A stretch of 64,000 bases of DNA from an uncultured Pseudomonadota bacterium (GCA_903838705.1 CAILZL010000011.1:1-64000), one strand, 5' to 3'; numbered from the stretch's first letter, positions 26,591-37,035 are shown. The notes: generated by a model from the letters alone, not told the origin. Made by a program: numbers and translations.

Positions 26591-28690
26591 TCACACCTTC
26601 CCAAACCGTTCACTCTGCCCAACCCATCTTGTCAGCAATGGCTCGACGTGATCCGGCTTATCTCGGAGCAGCAAGTCCGCTGCTTTCTGAACCTGCGGTA
26701 GCAGATCTGCATCACGCATCAGATCAGCAACACGAAGTTGTACTAAACCAGTTTGCCTTGTGCCGAGCAATTCACCGGGGCCGCGGATTTCCAGATCATG
26801 CCTCGCGATTTCAAATCCATCGTTGGTCTCACGCATGATGCGCAGGCGCGTGCGGGCCACTTCACTCAACGGATATTGATAAAGCAAAACACAGCTGCTC
26901 TGTGCGCTGCCGCGTCCGACACGACCGCGCAACTGGTGCAGTTGTGCCAGTCCCATGCGTTCAGCATTTTCAATCACCATCACGCTGGCATTAGGTACAT
27001 CCACACCCACTTCGATTACGGTTGTGGCTACCAGCACATCCGCTTGATGCGATTTGAATTGTTCCATCACAGCGTCTTTCTGTTTTGCATTCATACGGCC
27101 ATGCAGAAGCTGGATGCGCAGCTCCGGCAGGGCTGCCACCAGGTTCGCATAAGTCTCTTCAGCCGCCTGAGCACTGAGCAATTCTGATTCTTCAATCAGC
27201 GGACAAACCCAGTACACCTGACGCTGTTGCAGGCAGGCTTCACGCACACGTTGAACGATTTCATTGCGCCGGCCATCGGGAACGACAACGGTTTGCACGG
27301 GGGTGCGACCCGGTGGGAGTTCGTCAATCACGGATACATCCAGATCGGCATACGCACTCATTGCCAGAGTGCGAGGGATCGGCGTGGCGGTCATGATCAG
27401 TTGATGCGGATAACGACCTGCATCCAGTCCCTTCTCGCGAAGCAGCAAGCGTTGATTCACACCAAAGCGATGTTGTTCATCAATGATTACCAGTGCGAGT
27501 CTGGCAAACGCCACATCAGACTGAAATAACGCATGCGTACCGATGGCCACGCTGGCTTTACCGGAGGCCAGTGATGCCATGATAGCGGCGCGTGTCTTGC
27601 CGGTATGTTTGCCGGTAAGCAGCACCACTTCAATGCCAAGCGGTTCCAGCCAGCGCTGAAAGTTGCGTGCATGCTGTTCGGCCAGCAGTTCTGTGGGGGC
27701 CATCAAGGCGGCTTGCATGCCGCAGGCAACGGCTTTGACCGCGGCCAGTGCTGCTACCACTGTTTTTCCCGATCCCACATCGCCCTGCACCAGACGCAAC
27801 ATGGGCTGCGGTAGCGCCAGGTCATGTTCGATTTCCTGCCACACCCGCTGCTGTGCGCTGGTGAGCTGAAAGGGCAGCGAGTTGCGGAAACGTTGCAGCA
27901 ACTCAGTTCCCTGCACCAGCGGCCAGCTTGCATCACGCTTGATGTCCTGCCTTAGCAGACGCAGGCTCAGTTGTTGCGCCAGCAGTTCTTCAAAGGCAAG
28001 ACGACGTTGTGCTGGGTGATGTCCTGAAGCGAGCAGTTCCAGTCGTGCATCGGGCGGTGGTCTATGCACATACTGCAAGGCAGCCTGCAAAGTGGGCCAG
28101 CGCGGGTCCGGCAACAGTTCAGCAGGTAACCAGTCGCGGATGTTGTTCTGTTTCAGTTCCTGTAATGCAGCTGTGCTGAGCTGCCGCAAGCGAGCTTGCT
28201 GAATGCCTTCAGTAGCCGGATAAATGGGTGTGAGTGTTTCGCTGTCCATGTTGCCGCCATCCGCCATGATGCGGCGGTATTCCGGATGCACCATCTCCAG
28301 TGTCTGCGGACCTGACCTGACTTCACCAAAGCAGCGTAATCTGGTGCCGCGTGCCATCTGGTTTTGTTGTGCGGCACCAAAGTGAAAGAAGCGCAAAGTC
28401 AGCCAGCCGGAACCATCACTGATTCGTACCAGTAATTGACGGCGACCTCTGAATGCAATTTCACTCAGCTGCACCTCGCCTTCTACTACCGCACGTATTC
28501 CCGCATGCAGGCTGCCGAGTGGCACGGTGCGGGTGCGGTCTTCATACCGGAACGGCAAATGAAACAGTACATCCTGAATGGTGTGCAGACCCAGTGTGGC
28601 CAGCTTCACTGCCAGTGCACTGCCCACCCCGCGCAATGCCGTGACCGGCCGCAGTTCGGTGCTGGATGAGGTTTTCAGTACAACTGCCAT
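26591..28690 (-). CDS. recG: ATP-dependent DNA helicase RecG
   Basis: RecG remodels stalled forks and branched DNA. The 699-residue protein has an N-terminal wedge/OB domain (through about residue 180), then a superfamily 2 helicase core: LVQGDVGSGKTVVAAL (Walker A), a LVIIDEQHRFGV box (DEQH), MTATPIPRTLAM, and the late QLRGRVGRG. The TRG region with RTRLRIMRETNDGFEIA follows. It is at the end of the yicC-gmk-rpoZ-spoT-ridA run, a usual place. Confidence 0.97.
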   Translation of the reverse strand: MAVVLKTSSSTELRPVTALRGVGSALAVKLATLGLHTIQDVLFHLPFRYEDRTRTVPLGSLHAGIRAVVEGEVQLSEIAFRGRRQLLVRISDGSGWLTLRFFHFGAAQQNQMARGTRLRCFGEVRSGPQTLEMVHPEYRRIMADGGNMDSETLTPIYPATEGIQQARLRQLSTAALQELKQNNIRDWLPAELLPDPRWPTLQAALQYVHRPPPDARLELLASGHHPAQRRLAFEELLAQQLSLRLLRQDIKRDASWPLVQGTELLQRFRNSLPFQLTSAQQRVWQEIEHDLALPQPMLRLVQGDVGSGKTVVAALAAVKAVACGMQAALMAPTELLAEQHARNFQRWLEPLGIEVVLLTGKHTGKTRAAIMASLASGKASVAIGTHALFQSDVAFARLALVIIDEQHRFGVNQRLLLREKGLDAGRYPHQLIMTATPIPRTLAMSAYADLDVSVIDELPPGRTPVQTVVVPDGRRNEIVQRVREACLQQRQVYWVCPLIEESELLSAQAAEETYANLVAALPELRIQLLHGRMNAKQKDAVMEQFKSHQADVLVATTVIEVGVDVPNASVMVIENAERMGLAQLHQLRGRVGRGSAQSSCVLLYQYPLSEVARTRLRIMRETNDGFEIARHDLEIRGPGELLGTRQTGLVQLRVADLMRDADLLPQVQKAADLLLRDKPDHVEPLLTRWVGQSERFGKV

Positions 28691-28778
28691 GTATGAAATT
28701 GCGGGGGGGCGGGTTATGGCTTTGCTGGCAGGGGCAGATGATAAGACCTGATGATATTCACCCGCCGGTGCAGAAAAC

Positions 28779-29159
28779 CTATAGCTCTACGACGCAATCC
28801 ATTTCCACCGCGGCACCCTTCGGTAACGCGGCAACCTGAATGGCCGCCCGTGCAGGATAGGGCTGGGTGAAGTATTCGCTCATGATCTGATTAACCAGTG
28901 CGAAATGGCTCAGATCAGTCAGGAATACATTGAGTTTGGCTACATGTGAAAAGTTGCCGCCTGCTGCAGTGATGATCGCAAGCAGATTGTCGAACACGCG
29001 GCGTATCTGCTTGTCCATGTCGCCAGTGACCAGATTCGCTGTGGCCGGATCGAGTGGAATCTGTCCGGACACATAGACTGTGTTGCCGCATTTCACAGCC
29101 TGTGAATAAGTGCCGATGGCCTGAGGTGCATTGGGAGTGCTGATAACGCTGCGAGACAT
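28779..29159 (-). CDS. ridA: RidA-family enamine/imine deaminase
   Basis: RidA hydrolyses reactive 2-aminoacrylate-type enamines made by PLP enzymes. The 126-residue protein carries the family's core: [25 protein letters not shown], the [11 protein letters not shown] segment, [33 protein letters not shown] with the conserved Arg near 104, and a Glu close to the C-terminus. It sits between spoT and recG, as in many gammaproteobacteria. Confidence 0.95.
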   Translation of the reverse strand: MSRSVISTPNAPQAIGTYSQAVKCGNTVYVSGQIPLDPATANLVTGDMDKQIRRVFDNLLAIITAAGGNFSHVAKLNVFLTDLSHFALVNQIMSEYFTQPYPARAAIQVAALPKGAAVEMDCVVEL

Positions 29160-29270
29160 ATGCGTTCCTTAATTAAGATTACGGGTAGATTATTTGAGAC
29201 AAAATTAGCTTGTCGCGTCAGATAAGAACAGGCCGGAAAGCAGTGGAGTCACTTTCCCGCTCGCTACAAA

Positions 29271-31424
29271 TCAGGTCAGGCTGCGAGACACGCTCACCAC
29301 ATCAGGCATCTTGCGCAGCCGCTTGATTACCTGCGCGAGATGCCGGCGGTCTGTTACCAGAAGTTCGAATATCTCGGTACTGACACCACCATCGCGTTCG
29401 TCGATAGTCACCTTTTCAATGCTGGTATGCGTCGCCGCAATTTCAGAGGCTACTGCTGCAAGTATGCCGATGCGGCTCTTGACCTGTACACGGATTTCCG
29501 TGGCAAAGAATTTTTCAGGGGCGGGCTGCCAGACAATAGACAGCCATTTATCCGGTTGCTTGCGGTAAGACTTCAGGTTGCCGCAGGACTCGCGGTGAAT
29601 GACGATGCCATGTCCGCTGGTGACATAGGCCATGATGGGATCGTTGGGAATAGGGAAGCAGCAACGTGCGTAACTCACGCTCAAGCCTTCCGTACCGGCA
29701 ATGGCAAGAGGACCGCTGTCCTTGACCTTGCTGGTGACTGCCGCGGGTGGCAGCAACCTTCGTGCTACCAGTGGTGCGAGACGTTCGCCGAGACCGATTT
29801 TTTCGAGCAGTTCATTGGCGCTGGCTAATTGCAGATCGTGCGCCAGATCATTCAGTTGCTGCTCGCTGATGTTCTTGTAAGTCAGGTTCAGTTCTTCGAG
29901 TGACTGACTGAGCATACGCTTGCCGAGCTCGGCAGCTTCGCCCTTCTTCATGTTCTTCAGGTATTGACGCACGGCTGAGCGAGCCTTGGCGCTGACCACG
30001 AAGTTGGTCCAGGCCGGATTGGGCGTGGCGCCCTTGGCGGTAATGATTTCCACCGTCTGACCGTTACGCAGTGGTGTACGCAATGGCACCAGTCGACGAT
30101 CAATCTTGGCGGCGACGCAGCGGTTGCCGATATCAGTATGCACCGCATAGGCAAAATCCACAGGCGTTGCGCCACGCGGCAGACGCCGGATATCGCCCTT
30201 GGGTGTGAACACATATACCTTGTCCGGAAACAGATCGACCTTGACGCTCTCCAGAAATTCTTCCGAGTTACCTCCATGCATATCCACCAGATGCTGAATC
30301 CAGGCCCGGGCCCGGTCATGTCCTGCGCGGTTGTCATCGGCTTCACCTGTCTTGTACTGCCAGTGTGCAGCCACACCGGATTCAGCCGTCTGCTGCATGG
30401 CTTCAGTACGCAACTGCACTTCTACCGGCATGCCGTTAGGGCCGAACAGGGTGGTGTGTAAAGATTGGTAGCCGTTTACGCGCGGTATCGCGATGTAGTC
30501 CTTGAACCGGCCGGGCATCGGCCGATACAGGCTGTGCACAATACCGAGACAGCGATAACAGGTGTCCACACTGTCCACCACAATGCGAAAGCCGAACACA
30601 TCAACAATTTCATTGAGTGAAGTGCGTTTGCGCTTCATCTTCTGATAGATGCTGTAGGGATGCTTTTCGCGGCCTTCAACCCGCCCTTTGATGCCGGCTT
30701 TGGCAAGTGCGGCCTCGATCGCAGTCCTGATCTTGTCAACGAACTGCTTCTGGTTGCCGCGAGCGGTCTTGACCGCTTTTTCAATTACCTTGTAGCGATT
30801 GGGATACAGAGTTTTGAGGCCGAGATCTTCCAGCTCGTTCTTGATGTTGTAGATACCAAGCCGGTTGGCAATCGGCGCGTAGATATCCAGTGTTTCACGA
30901 GCAATGGCACGTCGCTTTGCCGGCGGCATGGCGCCGAGGGTGCGCATGTTATGAGTACGATCGGCCAGCTTGACCATGATGACGCGGATGTCGTGCACCA
31001 TCGCCAGCAGCATCTTGCGAAAACTTTCTGCCTGGGCTTCGGCGCGGCTGGTGAACTGAACCTGATCAAGTTTGGATACACCATCGACAATTTCAGCCAC
31101 TTCCTTGCCGAATTTCTGTGCCAGTTCATCCTTGAGCGTCGGGGTGTCTTCGATTACATCATGCAGAATGGCCGCGATGATGGTCTGGCTGTCCATGTGC
31201 AGATCAGCCAGCAGATCTGCGACTGCTACGGGATGCGAGATGTAGGGTTCGCCGCTGCGGCGTTTCTGACCTTCGTGCGCAGAAGCGCCGAACTCATAGG
31301 CTTCGCGTATATGCTCAACCTGATCAGGTGGCAGATAGGCTTCCAGCTTGTTGATGAGCTGAGTGACACCTACGGAGCGTCGTCCGATTGGTAAAAAACC
31401 GAAAAAGGACGAGCTATCCACCAT
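29271..31424 (-). CDS. spoT: Bifunctional (p)ppGpp synthetase/hydrolase SpoT
   Basis: SpoT makes and degrades the alarmone (p)ppGpp. The product has 717 residues: an HD hydrolase domain with HDVIEDTP, a synthetase domain (GRFKDYIAIPRVNGYQSLHT and VEVQLRTEAMQQTAESGVA), a TGS domain (VYVFTPKGDIRRLPRGATPV), and a C-terminal ACT domain. The intact HDxxED fits a hydrolase-competent SpoT rather than RelA. It follows rpoZ by 33 bases. Confidence 0.95.
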   Translation of the reverse strand: MVDSSSFFGFLPIGRRSVGVTQLINKLEAYLPPDQVEHIREAYEFGASAHEGQKRRSGEPYISHPVAVADLLADLHMDSQTIIAAILHDVIEDTPTLKDELAQKFGKEVAEIVDGVSKLDQVQFTSRAEAQAESFRKMLLAMVHDIRVIMVKLADRTHNMRTLGAMPPAKRRAIARETLDIYAPIANRLGIYNIKNELEDLGLKTLYPNRYKVIEKAVKTARGNQKQFVDKIRTAIEAALAKAGIKGRVEGREKHPYSIYQKMKRKRTSLNEIVDVFGFRIVVDSVDTCYRCLGIVHSLYRPMPGRFKDYIAIPRVNGYQSLHTTLFGPNGMPVEVQLRTEAMQQTAESGVAAHWQYKTGEADDNRAGHDRARAWIQHLVDMHGGNSEEFLESVKVDLFPDKVYVFTPKGDIRRLPRGATPVDFAYAVHTDIGNRCVAAKIDRRLVPLRTPLRNGQTVEIITAKGATPNPAWTNFVVSAKARSAVRQYLKNMKKGEAAELGKRMLSQSLEELNLTYKNISEQQLNDLAHDLQLASANELLEKIGLGERLAPLVARRLLPPAAVTSKVKDSGPLAIAGTEGLSVSYARCCFPIPNDPIMAYVTSGHGIVIHRESCGNLKSYRKQPDKWLSIVWQPAPEKFFATEIRVQVKSRIGILAAVASEIAATHTSIEKVTIDERDGGVSTEIFELLVTDRRHLAQVIKRLRKMPDVVSVSRSLT

Positions 31425-31457
31425 ATTGATCAGCCGGCTGGAATCACCGTGAAATGA

Positions 31458-31838
31458 TTACTCAGCTTCGCCGGGTTCTTCCTTGGCGGCTTTGGCATCA
31501 GCCTTGAAGTCTTCCTTGAAGTCATCGGCGAAATCATCACCGAAATCATCAAGACCACCCTTCAGACCCAGATGCGGCGCACGGAAATCATCCGGCATCA
31601 TCATGTCCATTGCGCTCAACTCATGTGAAGGCGGACGATCCACTTCGTCCAGAATTTCCGGACCGACATGACCGGCCGCAATTTCACGCAGAGCAATTAC
31701 GGTGGGCTTGTCATTCTCGCGGTCAACCGTGGCTTCCGCACCATTGGCAATACGGCGTGCCCGCTTGGCGGCAACCAGCACCAGATTGAACAAATTAGGT
31801 ACGTTCTGCAGACAGTCTTCAACGGTAATGCGGGCCAT
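31458..31838 (-). CDS. rpoZ: RNA polymerase omega subunit
   Basis: Omega helps assemble RNA polymerase and forms part of a ppGpp site with beta-prime. The product has 126 residues: the canonical start [52 protein letters not shown]. After the core, about 45 extra residues form an acidic tail containing [21 protein letters not shown] 31838 is chosen because it begins at the family N-terminus; the frame stays open seven codons upstream. Confidence 0.95.
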   Translation of the reverse strand: MARITVEDCLQNVPNLFNLVLVAAKRARRIANGAEATVDRENDKPTVIALREIAAGHVGPEILDEVDRPPSHELSAMDMMMPDDFRAPHLGLKGGLDDFGDDFADDFKEDFKADAKAAKEEPGEAE

Positions 31839-31924
31839 GCGGACACCTGAGGAATTCAAAAGGAGGCGGATTATAGCGGGCGAATCGTTCCGGCATAAGC
31901 CGATTTAATGATTTGATGGCCGGT

Positions 31925-32551
31925 TCAGGTGGCCAGTAGCTCGCTGATGACCGGTTGCAAGCCGGGACGACCGGCGCGAAGGGCTTCCCCCTGACCCAGC
32001 ACAATTGAGTGCAATTCAGCCAGTGCCTGCGCAAAGTCCGCATTCACTACTACATAGTCGAATTCGGCCCAATGGCTCATGTCGCTGGCCGCATCCCGTA
32101 ACCGTCGCTGGATCACGGCTTCGTCATCAGTACCGCGACCGCGCAGACGGCGTTCCAGTTCGGAACGTGAGGGCGGCAGAATGAACACACTACGACAGGC
32201 CGGCAGCACCTTGCGGATCTGCTGGGCGCCCTGCCAGTCGATTTCCAGGATCACATTTGTGCCCTGACTCAGTAACTGTTCAACCTGGGCACGCGCTGTG
32301 CCGTAGTAATTGTCGAATACCCGTGCATGCTCCAGAAATGCCCCCGCCGCTACCATAGCTTCGAATTCTGTATGGCTGACAAAGTGGTAATCGCGGCCAT
32401 GCACTTCATTCGGTCGCTGCCTGCGGGTGGTATAGGAAATTGAAAACCGGGCACTGGGCTCCTGTTGCAGCAGGGCTTTGACCAGTGAGGTTTTGCCAGC
32501 GCCCGAAGGTGCGGCAATCACATACAGGTGACCTGAAGCTGGAATCGTCAT
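31925..32551 (-). CDS. gmk: Guanylate kinase
   Basis: Gmk phosphorylates GMP to GDP with ATP. The 208-residue product has the P-loop APSGAGKTS, the GMP-binding YTTRRQRPNEVHGRDYHF and DNYYGT, and ILEIDWQGAQQI. Start ATG 32551 (a GTG one codon earlier is possible) lies right after the yicC stop. It leads into rpoZ and spoT, the usual gmk-rpoZ-spoT order. Confidence 0.96.
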   Translation of the reverse strand: MTIPASGHLYVIAAPSGAGKTSLVKALLQQEPSARFSISYTTRRQRPNEVHGRDYHFVSHTEFEAMVAAGAFLEHARVFDNYYGTARAQVEQLLSQGTNVILEIDWQGAQQIRKVLPACRSVFILPPSRSELERRLRGRGTDDEAVIQRRLRDAASDMSHWAEFDYVVVNADFAQALAELHSIVLGQGEALRAGRPGLQPVISELLAT

Positions 32552-32554
32552 CAC

Positions 32555-33421
32555 TTATTCCACGTTCTGAATCTGTTCGCGCATCTGTTCGATGATTACT
32601 TTCACTTCGACGGCGGCGCGGGTGGTTTCGGCATCCTGTGATTTGGATGACAGGGTGTTGGCTTCACGGTTAAGTTCCTGCATGAGGAAATCCAGGCGCC
32701 GCCCGGCAGGTTCTGAAGAGGAAATGACGCTGCGTATTTCCACCAGGTGACTGGTCAGCCGGTCCATTTCTTCATCCACGTCCATCTTGTGGGCGAAGAT
32801 CACCAGTTCCTGTTCCAGGCGGTCATGATCTACCTGTGCCGTGAGTGTGCTCAGGCGTGCCAGCATGCGTTCCCGCTGGCGACTGGCTATTTCCGGCAAT
32901 CTGGTTTTCACCAGTGCGACCTGATTTGCAATGGCGGTGCAGCGTTGCTCCAGCAATTCATGGATACGATTGCCTTCCCGGCTGCGCATGTCATTCAGTT
33001 CCACCAGCGTCTGCCTGACCAGATCCTGAGCGGCAACCAGCATGGGGCTGGCATCACGCTCGCCTTCCTTGAGAACTCCGGGCCAGCGCAGCAGATCAAG
33101 CGCACTGATCGGTGCATCTGCCTGCAGCGTGGTGCGTACTACGTCGAGGCGTGAATGCAGCTCATTCAGCAGCTCCATGTTGAGTTCATGCAAATGCGTG
33201 CCGGCGTTCGTGGTCTTCAGATACAGGCTGGCATCGACTTTGCCACGCCGTAAAGAGTTGGCGATCAGCTGCCGCAGTTCGCTATCCAGTGTGCGCAAAT
33301 CTTCCGGCAGACGTAGCGAGACTTCCAGAAACCGGTGATTGACAGTCCGGATTTCACATACCAGTGTTCCCCACTCGCCCTGACATTCCTGCCGGGCAAA
33401 ACCAGTCATACTGCGAATCAT
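32555..33421 (-). CDS. yicC: YicC-family endoribonuclease-like protein
   Basis: The 288-residue protein has the YicC N-terminal domain (MIRSMTGFARQECQGEWG, EIRTVNHRFLEVSLRLPE) and the C-terminal DUF1732 domain with DRLTSHLVEIRSVI, PAGRRLDFLMQELNREANTL and a final VEVKVIIEQMREQIQNVE. E. coli YicC has been reported to act on small RNAs. It is first in the run toward gmk and divergent from the phosphatase and rph genes. Confidence 0.93.
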   Translation of the reverse strand: MIRSMTGFARQECQGEWGTLVCEIRTVNHRFLEVSLRLPEDLRTLDSELRQLIANSLRRGKVDASLYLKTTNAGTHLHELNMELLNELHSRLDVVRTTLQADAPISALDLLRWPGVLKEGERDASPMLVAAQDLVRQTLVELNDMRSREGNRIHELLEQRCTAIANQVALVKTRLPEIASRQRERMLARLSTLTAQVDHDRLEQELVIFAHKMDVDEEMDRLTSHLVEIRSVISSSEPAGRRLDFLMQELNREANTLSSKSQDAETTRAAVEVKVIIEQMREQIQNVE

Positions 33422-33574
33422 GAATTTTCCATAGTGGTCATAATGAATGGCGGGATCAGCCAGTCAGCAGCGTTATCGACTCGATGACGCTTTTTTTCCC
33501 GGCATGGCACTGTTATAAAGCTGATTCCAAAGTGTAGCAGTATCGATGCTGCGTCGTCTTTCCCGGAGCGTTGT

Positions 33575-34321
33575 TTGCAAGTCGAATCAGCACAGATCAG
33601 TTTGTTGGGTGATCGTGGAGACAATCAGGATCGGGTCGGCATTGTCAGGTCCGGGCCAGCCACCTTGATGGTGGTGCTGGATGGCATGGGCGGTCATTCC
33701 GATGGCAGTCTCGCCGCAGAGGCTGCACTTAAAAGCATCACTGAAGTTTTTACAAAGCTCGCCACTCCCCTGCTGGATCCAATCGGCTTCATGCACATGG
33801 CGCTGAGTCGAGCCCATGACGATGTGGTGCGTCTGGGCAGTGATCGTTCAATCGAATCGCGCCCGCGTGCCACGGCAGTCATGTGTCTGGTTCAGGAAGG
33901 ATTTGCTTACTGGGCGCATGTGGGTGACAGCCGGATTTATCATCTGCGTCAGGAAGCAGTGCTGGAGCGCACCCGCGATCACAGTCATGTGGAATTGCTG
34001 TTGAGTCAGGGCAAGATCTCGGAAGCAGATATTCAGGGGCATCCCATGCGGAATTTTGTCGAATGCTGTCTGGGTGGGGATGCGAGTATTCCCGAGATGA
34101 GCGTAAGCGGTTTCAAGCGACTGCAAACAGGTGACATGCTGTTGCTGTGTACCGATGGCATCTGGGCCAGCCTCAAGGATGCTGATATTGCCGGGTTTGC
34201 GCGTGGACAGGCTCTCTTGCAGCCTGCGCTCGAACAGCTTGCTGAGCGCGCGGTGCTGGCATCGGCTCCGTATAGTGACAATTCCACTGCAGCTGTGTTG
34301 CGTGTCTGTAACCCAAATTAA
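33575..34321 (+). CDS. PP2C-family serine/threonine protein phosphatase
   Basis: A 248-residue soluble metal-dependent phosphatase. Motifs in order: [22 protein letters not shown] (metal-binding Asp), [41 protein letters not shown], and [10 protein letters not shown] (final metal Asp). All metal-binding aspartates are present. The start is TTG 33575, supported by GGAG six bases upstream and by the motif spacing. No protein kinase gene is adjacent, although such phosphatases often pair with one. It is 11 bases before rph. Confidence 0.9.
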   Translation: MQVESAQISLLGDRGDNQDRVGIVRSGPATLMVVLDGMGGHSDGSLAAEAALKSITEVFTKLATPLLDPIGFMHMALSRAHDDVVRLGSDRSIESRPRATAVMCLVQEGFAYWAHVGDSRIYHLRQEAVLERTRDHSHVELLLSQGKISEADIQGHPMRNFVECCLGGDASIPEMSVSGFKRLQTGDMLLLCTDGIWASLKDADIAGFARGQALLQPALEQLAERAVLASAPYSDNSTAAVLRVCNPN

Positions 34322-34332
34322 TCAGGTCGAAT

Positions 34333-35085
34333 ATGAACTCCAGTCAGACTAATACCCGGCCAAGCGGTCGGGCCGGTGATGAATTGCGCGCCATCAGGTT
34401 CACCCGTGGATTTACCCGTCATGCTGAAGGGTCGGTACTGGTGGAGTTCGGCCAGACGCGCGTGCTGTGCACGGCTTCCATTGAGGAAAGCGTGCCCCCG
34501 TTTCTGCGTGGCAAGGCGCAGGGCTGGGTGACAGCTGAATATGGCATGTTGCCGCGCGCAACACATACGCGTACGCCACGCGAAGCAGCCAAGGGCAAAC
34601 AGACCGGTCGTACGCAGGAAATTCAGCGACTGATTGGTCGCGCACTGCGCGCAGTGATTGACCTGAAAGGTCTGGGTGAGCGCACCATCACCATTGATTG
34701 CGATGTGTTGCAGGCTGATGGCGGTACGCGTACGGCAGCCATCACGGGCGCCTACGTTGCAATGGTTGATGCTGTTGAAGCATTGATGCGCAAGGGCGCA
34801 GTCAAATCCAACCCTGTACATGCGCAGGTGGCCGCAGTATCAGTGGGTATCTGGTCGGGCCAGCCGGTACTGGATCTGGATTACGCTGAAGATTCCAGTG
34901 CCGAAACAGACATGAATGTAGTGATGAACAATGGTGGTGGCTTTGTGGAAATTCAGGGTACGGCCGAAGGGCATGCCCTGCATCGTCATGAGCTGGATGC
35001 GTTGCTCAATCTTGCTGTGCAAGGCATCAACCAGTTGCACGCCTTGCAGCTGGAATCCTTGCACTCTGAGGTAACTGTTCGCTGA
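34333..35085 (+). CDS. rph: Ribonuclease PH
   Basis: Rph trims the 3' end of tRNA precursors with phosphate. The 250-residue product has [70 protein letters not shown] and the late [19 protein letters not shown]. The length is slightly longer than E. coli Rph and looks intact. It overlaps rdgB by one base (TGATG). Confidence 0.96.
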   Translation: MNSSQTNTRPSGRAGDELRAIRFTRGFTRHAEGSVLVEFGQTRVLCTASIEESVPPFLRGKAQGWVTAEYGMLPRATHTRTPREAAKGKQTGRTQEIQRLIGRALRAVIDLKGLGERTITIDCDVLQADGGTRTAAITGAYVAMVDAVEALMRKGAVKSNPVHAQVAAVSVGIWSGQPVLDLDYAEDSSAETDMNVVMNNGGGFVEIQGTAEGHALHRHELDALLNLAVQGINQLHALQLESLHSEVTVR

Positions 35086-35684
35086 TGCGTATTGTTCTGG
35101 CAACCAACAATGCCGGCAAGTTGCGCGAGTTGCAGGCCATGTTGCAACCGCTGGGATTTAGCGTATTGCCCAAAGCGGAGTTCACCTCTGAAGAAGTCGT
35201 GGAAGATGGTGACAGCTTTGTTGCCAATGCCCTGCTGAAAGCGCGTCATGCGGCGCAGGCATCGGGACTGGCCGCGATTGCGGATGATTCTGGTATCGAA
35301 GTGGATGCGCTGGCGGGTGCGCCCGGTATTCATTCAGCCCGTTATGCCGGGGCACAAGCTGGTGATATCGATAATCTGAACAAGCTTCTGGAAGCAATGC
35401 AACACGTTCCGGATGTGCAGCGTAGCGCTCGCTATCGATGTGCGCTTGTCTATGTCCGCAACGCGCAGGACAGTGCGCCGTTAATCTGTGAAGCAAGCTG
35501 GGAAGGCAGCATTACAAGGGTTCCCGCCGGTACAGGTGGTTTTGGTTACGATCCCATGTTCTGGTTGTCCGAGCAGGGTTGTACTGCCGCAGAAATCAGT
35601 GCCGAACTGAAAAACAGACTCAGTCATCGCGGTCAGGCATTAAAGAAGCTGCTGGAGTCGTTATCCAGGGCGCAGGCGTGCTGA
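35085..35684 (+). CDS. rdgB: dITP/XTP pyrophosphatase RdgB
   Basis: RdgB cleaves non-canonical purine triphosphates such as dITP and XTP to keep them out of DNA. The 199-residue product has LATNNAGKLRELQAML, the DDSGIEVDALAGAPGIHSAR core, GTGGFGYDPMFW and SHRGQALKKLL. It is coupled to rph upstream and overlaps the start of hemW. Confidence 0.95.
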   Translation: MRIVLATNNAGKLRELQAMLQPLGFSVLPKAEFTSEEVVEDGDSFVANALLKARHAAQASGLAAIADDSGIEVDALAGAPGIHSARYAGAQAGDIDNLNKLLEAMQHVPDVQRSARYRCALVYVRNAQDSAPLICEASWEGSITRVPAGTGGFGYDPMFWLSEQGCTAAEISAELKNRLSHRGQALKKLLESLSRAQAC

Positions 35685-36820
35685 GTACCCCGCCGCTTGC
35701 CTTGTACGCACACTTTCCTTGGTGCGTGCAGAAATGTCCGTACTGTGATTTCAATTCGCACAAGGCACCGGAGCAGATTCAGGAGCAGCGATATATCGAT
35801 GCATTGCTGGAAGATCTGGCGCTGGATGTGCCAGATCATGTGAATCGCCCCTTGGTATCGATATTCATGGGTGGCGGTACACCCAGTCTGTTCAGTCCTG
35901 ACTCAATTGCACGTTTGCTGGAAGAAATCAAAGCGCGATTGCCTGTCAGTCCAGATCTGGAAGTAACACTGGAGGCCAATCCCGGTACGATTGAACACGG
36001 CAAATTTGCTGCGTATAGAGCAGCGGGCGTGAATCGTGTGTCATTGGGCGCACAAAGTTTCGATACAGAGCAACTGACCAAGCTGGGCCGTATTCATGGC
36101 AGCGCAGATATCGCATTGGCCGTTGAAGAAATACGCAGTGCCGGAATCGAAAATTTTAATCTGGATCTGATGTATGGGTTGTCTGGACAGACGCGCGAAG
36201 CAGCACTGGCCGATCTGCGGCAGGCAATTGCTTTGGCGCCCACGCACATATCGCACTATCAGTTGACGCTGGAGCCGGGTACGCCATTCTTTCATCGTCC
36301 GCCTGAATTGCCGGACGATGATCATTGCTATGCGATGCAGGTTGAGTGTCAGGCTCTGCTTGCTGATGCGGGGTATCAGCAATATGAGGTTTCAGCTTAC
36401 GCGCAGGCAGGACGGCAATCGGTGCATAACCGAAATTACTGGCAGTTTGGCGATTATCTGGGGCTGGGTGCGGGTGCCCATGGCAAGTTGACTCACAACG
36501 GTCAGATATTGCGAACCGAGCGCCAGAAGCAGCCTCGTCAGTATCTGGGTTCGCCTGTGGCTGGGCGGCTGGTGTTGCATCAAGCGGTTGCGCCGGAGGA
36601 GTTACCCTTTGAGTTCATGCTCAATGCGCTGCGCTTGCGAAGCGGATTTGCACCTGAGCTGTTTGAATCACGAACCGGACTTTGCTGGTCAAGCATTCAG
36701 CCCCAGCTTACCCAGGCCAGGGCGCGCGGTTTGCTCGAAATCGATAGAGGCAGGGTTTTTCCTACTGAACTGGGCCGGCGATTCCTGAACGATCTGATTG
36801 CATTGTTTCTGGGTGGATAG
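35678..36820 (+). CDS. hemW: HemW-type radical SAM heme chaperone
   Basis: HemW is related to oxygen-independent coproporphyrinogen oxidase and is thought to deliver heme. The 380-residue product has YAHFPWCVQKCPYC (the CxxxCxxC iron-sulfur motif), FMGGGTPSLFS, VSLGAQSFDTEQL, LDLMYGLSGQT and YEVSAYAQ. GTG 35678 overlaps the rdgB stop and begins just before the conserved fold; the frame is open upstream but lies inside rdgB. Confidence 0.93.
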   Translation: MLSTPPLALYAHFPWCVQKCPYCDFNSHKAPEQIQEQRYIDALLEDLALDVPDHVNRPLVSIFMGGGTPSLFSPDSIARLLEEIKARLPVSPDLEVTLEANPGTIEHGKFAAYRAAGVNRVSLGAQSFDTEQLTKLGRIHGSADIALAVEEIRSAGIENFNLDLMYGLSGQTREAALADLRQAIALAPTHISHYQLTLEPGTPFFHRPPELPDDDHCYAMQVECQALLADAGYQQYEVSAYAQAGRQSVHNRNYWQFGDYLGLGAGAHGKLTHNGQILRTERQKQPRQYLGSPVAGRLVLHQAVAPEELPFEFMLNALRLRSGFAPELFESRTGLCWSSIQPQLTQARARGLLEIDRGRVFPTELGRRFLNDLIALFLGG

Positions 36821-37035
36821 CTTTCTTCAGGTCAATATTCCGACGTAATGCGCTAACTCCTTGACCGCATTCGGCAATACTTTTTGCTTGACATATTCTC
36901 TGGGATTCGTAACTGGGGTTTCTGTTTTATGCACATCCGCAGTGCCGTCTATATGGCATCAGGCCTTGGTGGTCATTTAACATGCTGCTTCTCAAGCAGC
37001 GCTCTCAAGTCATTGTATTTTAAGAATAAATACCA

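Noticed and set aside
29311-31394. Several plus-strand frames opposite spoT
   Set aside because: Overlapping shadows of spoT, without motifs or ribosome binding sites.
36888-36914. TTGACA as -35 of a promoter after hemW
   Set aside because: A good -35 but no acceptable -10 within 16-19 bases and no gene follows for 430 bases.
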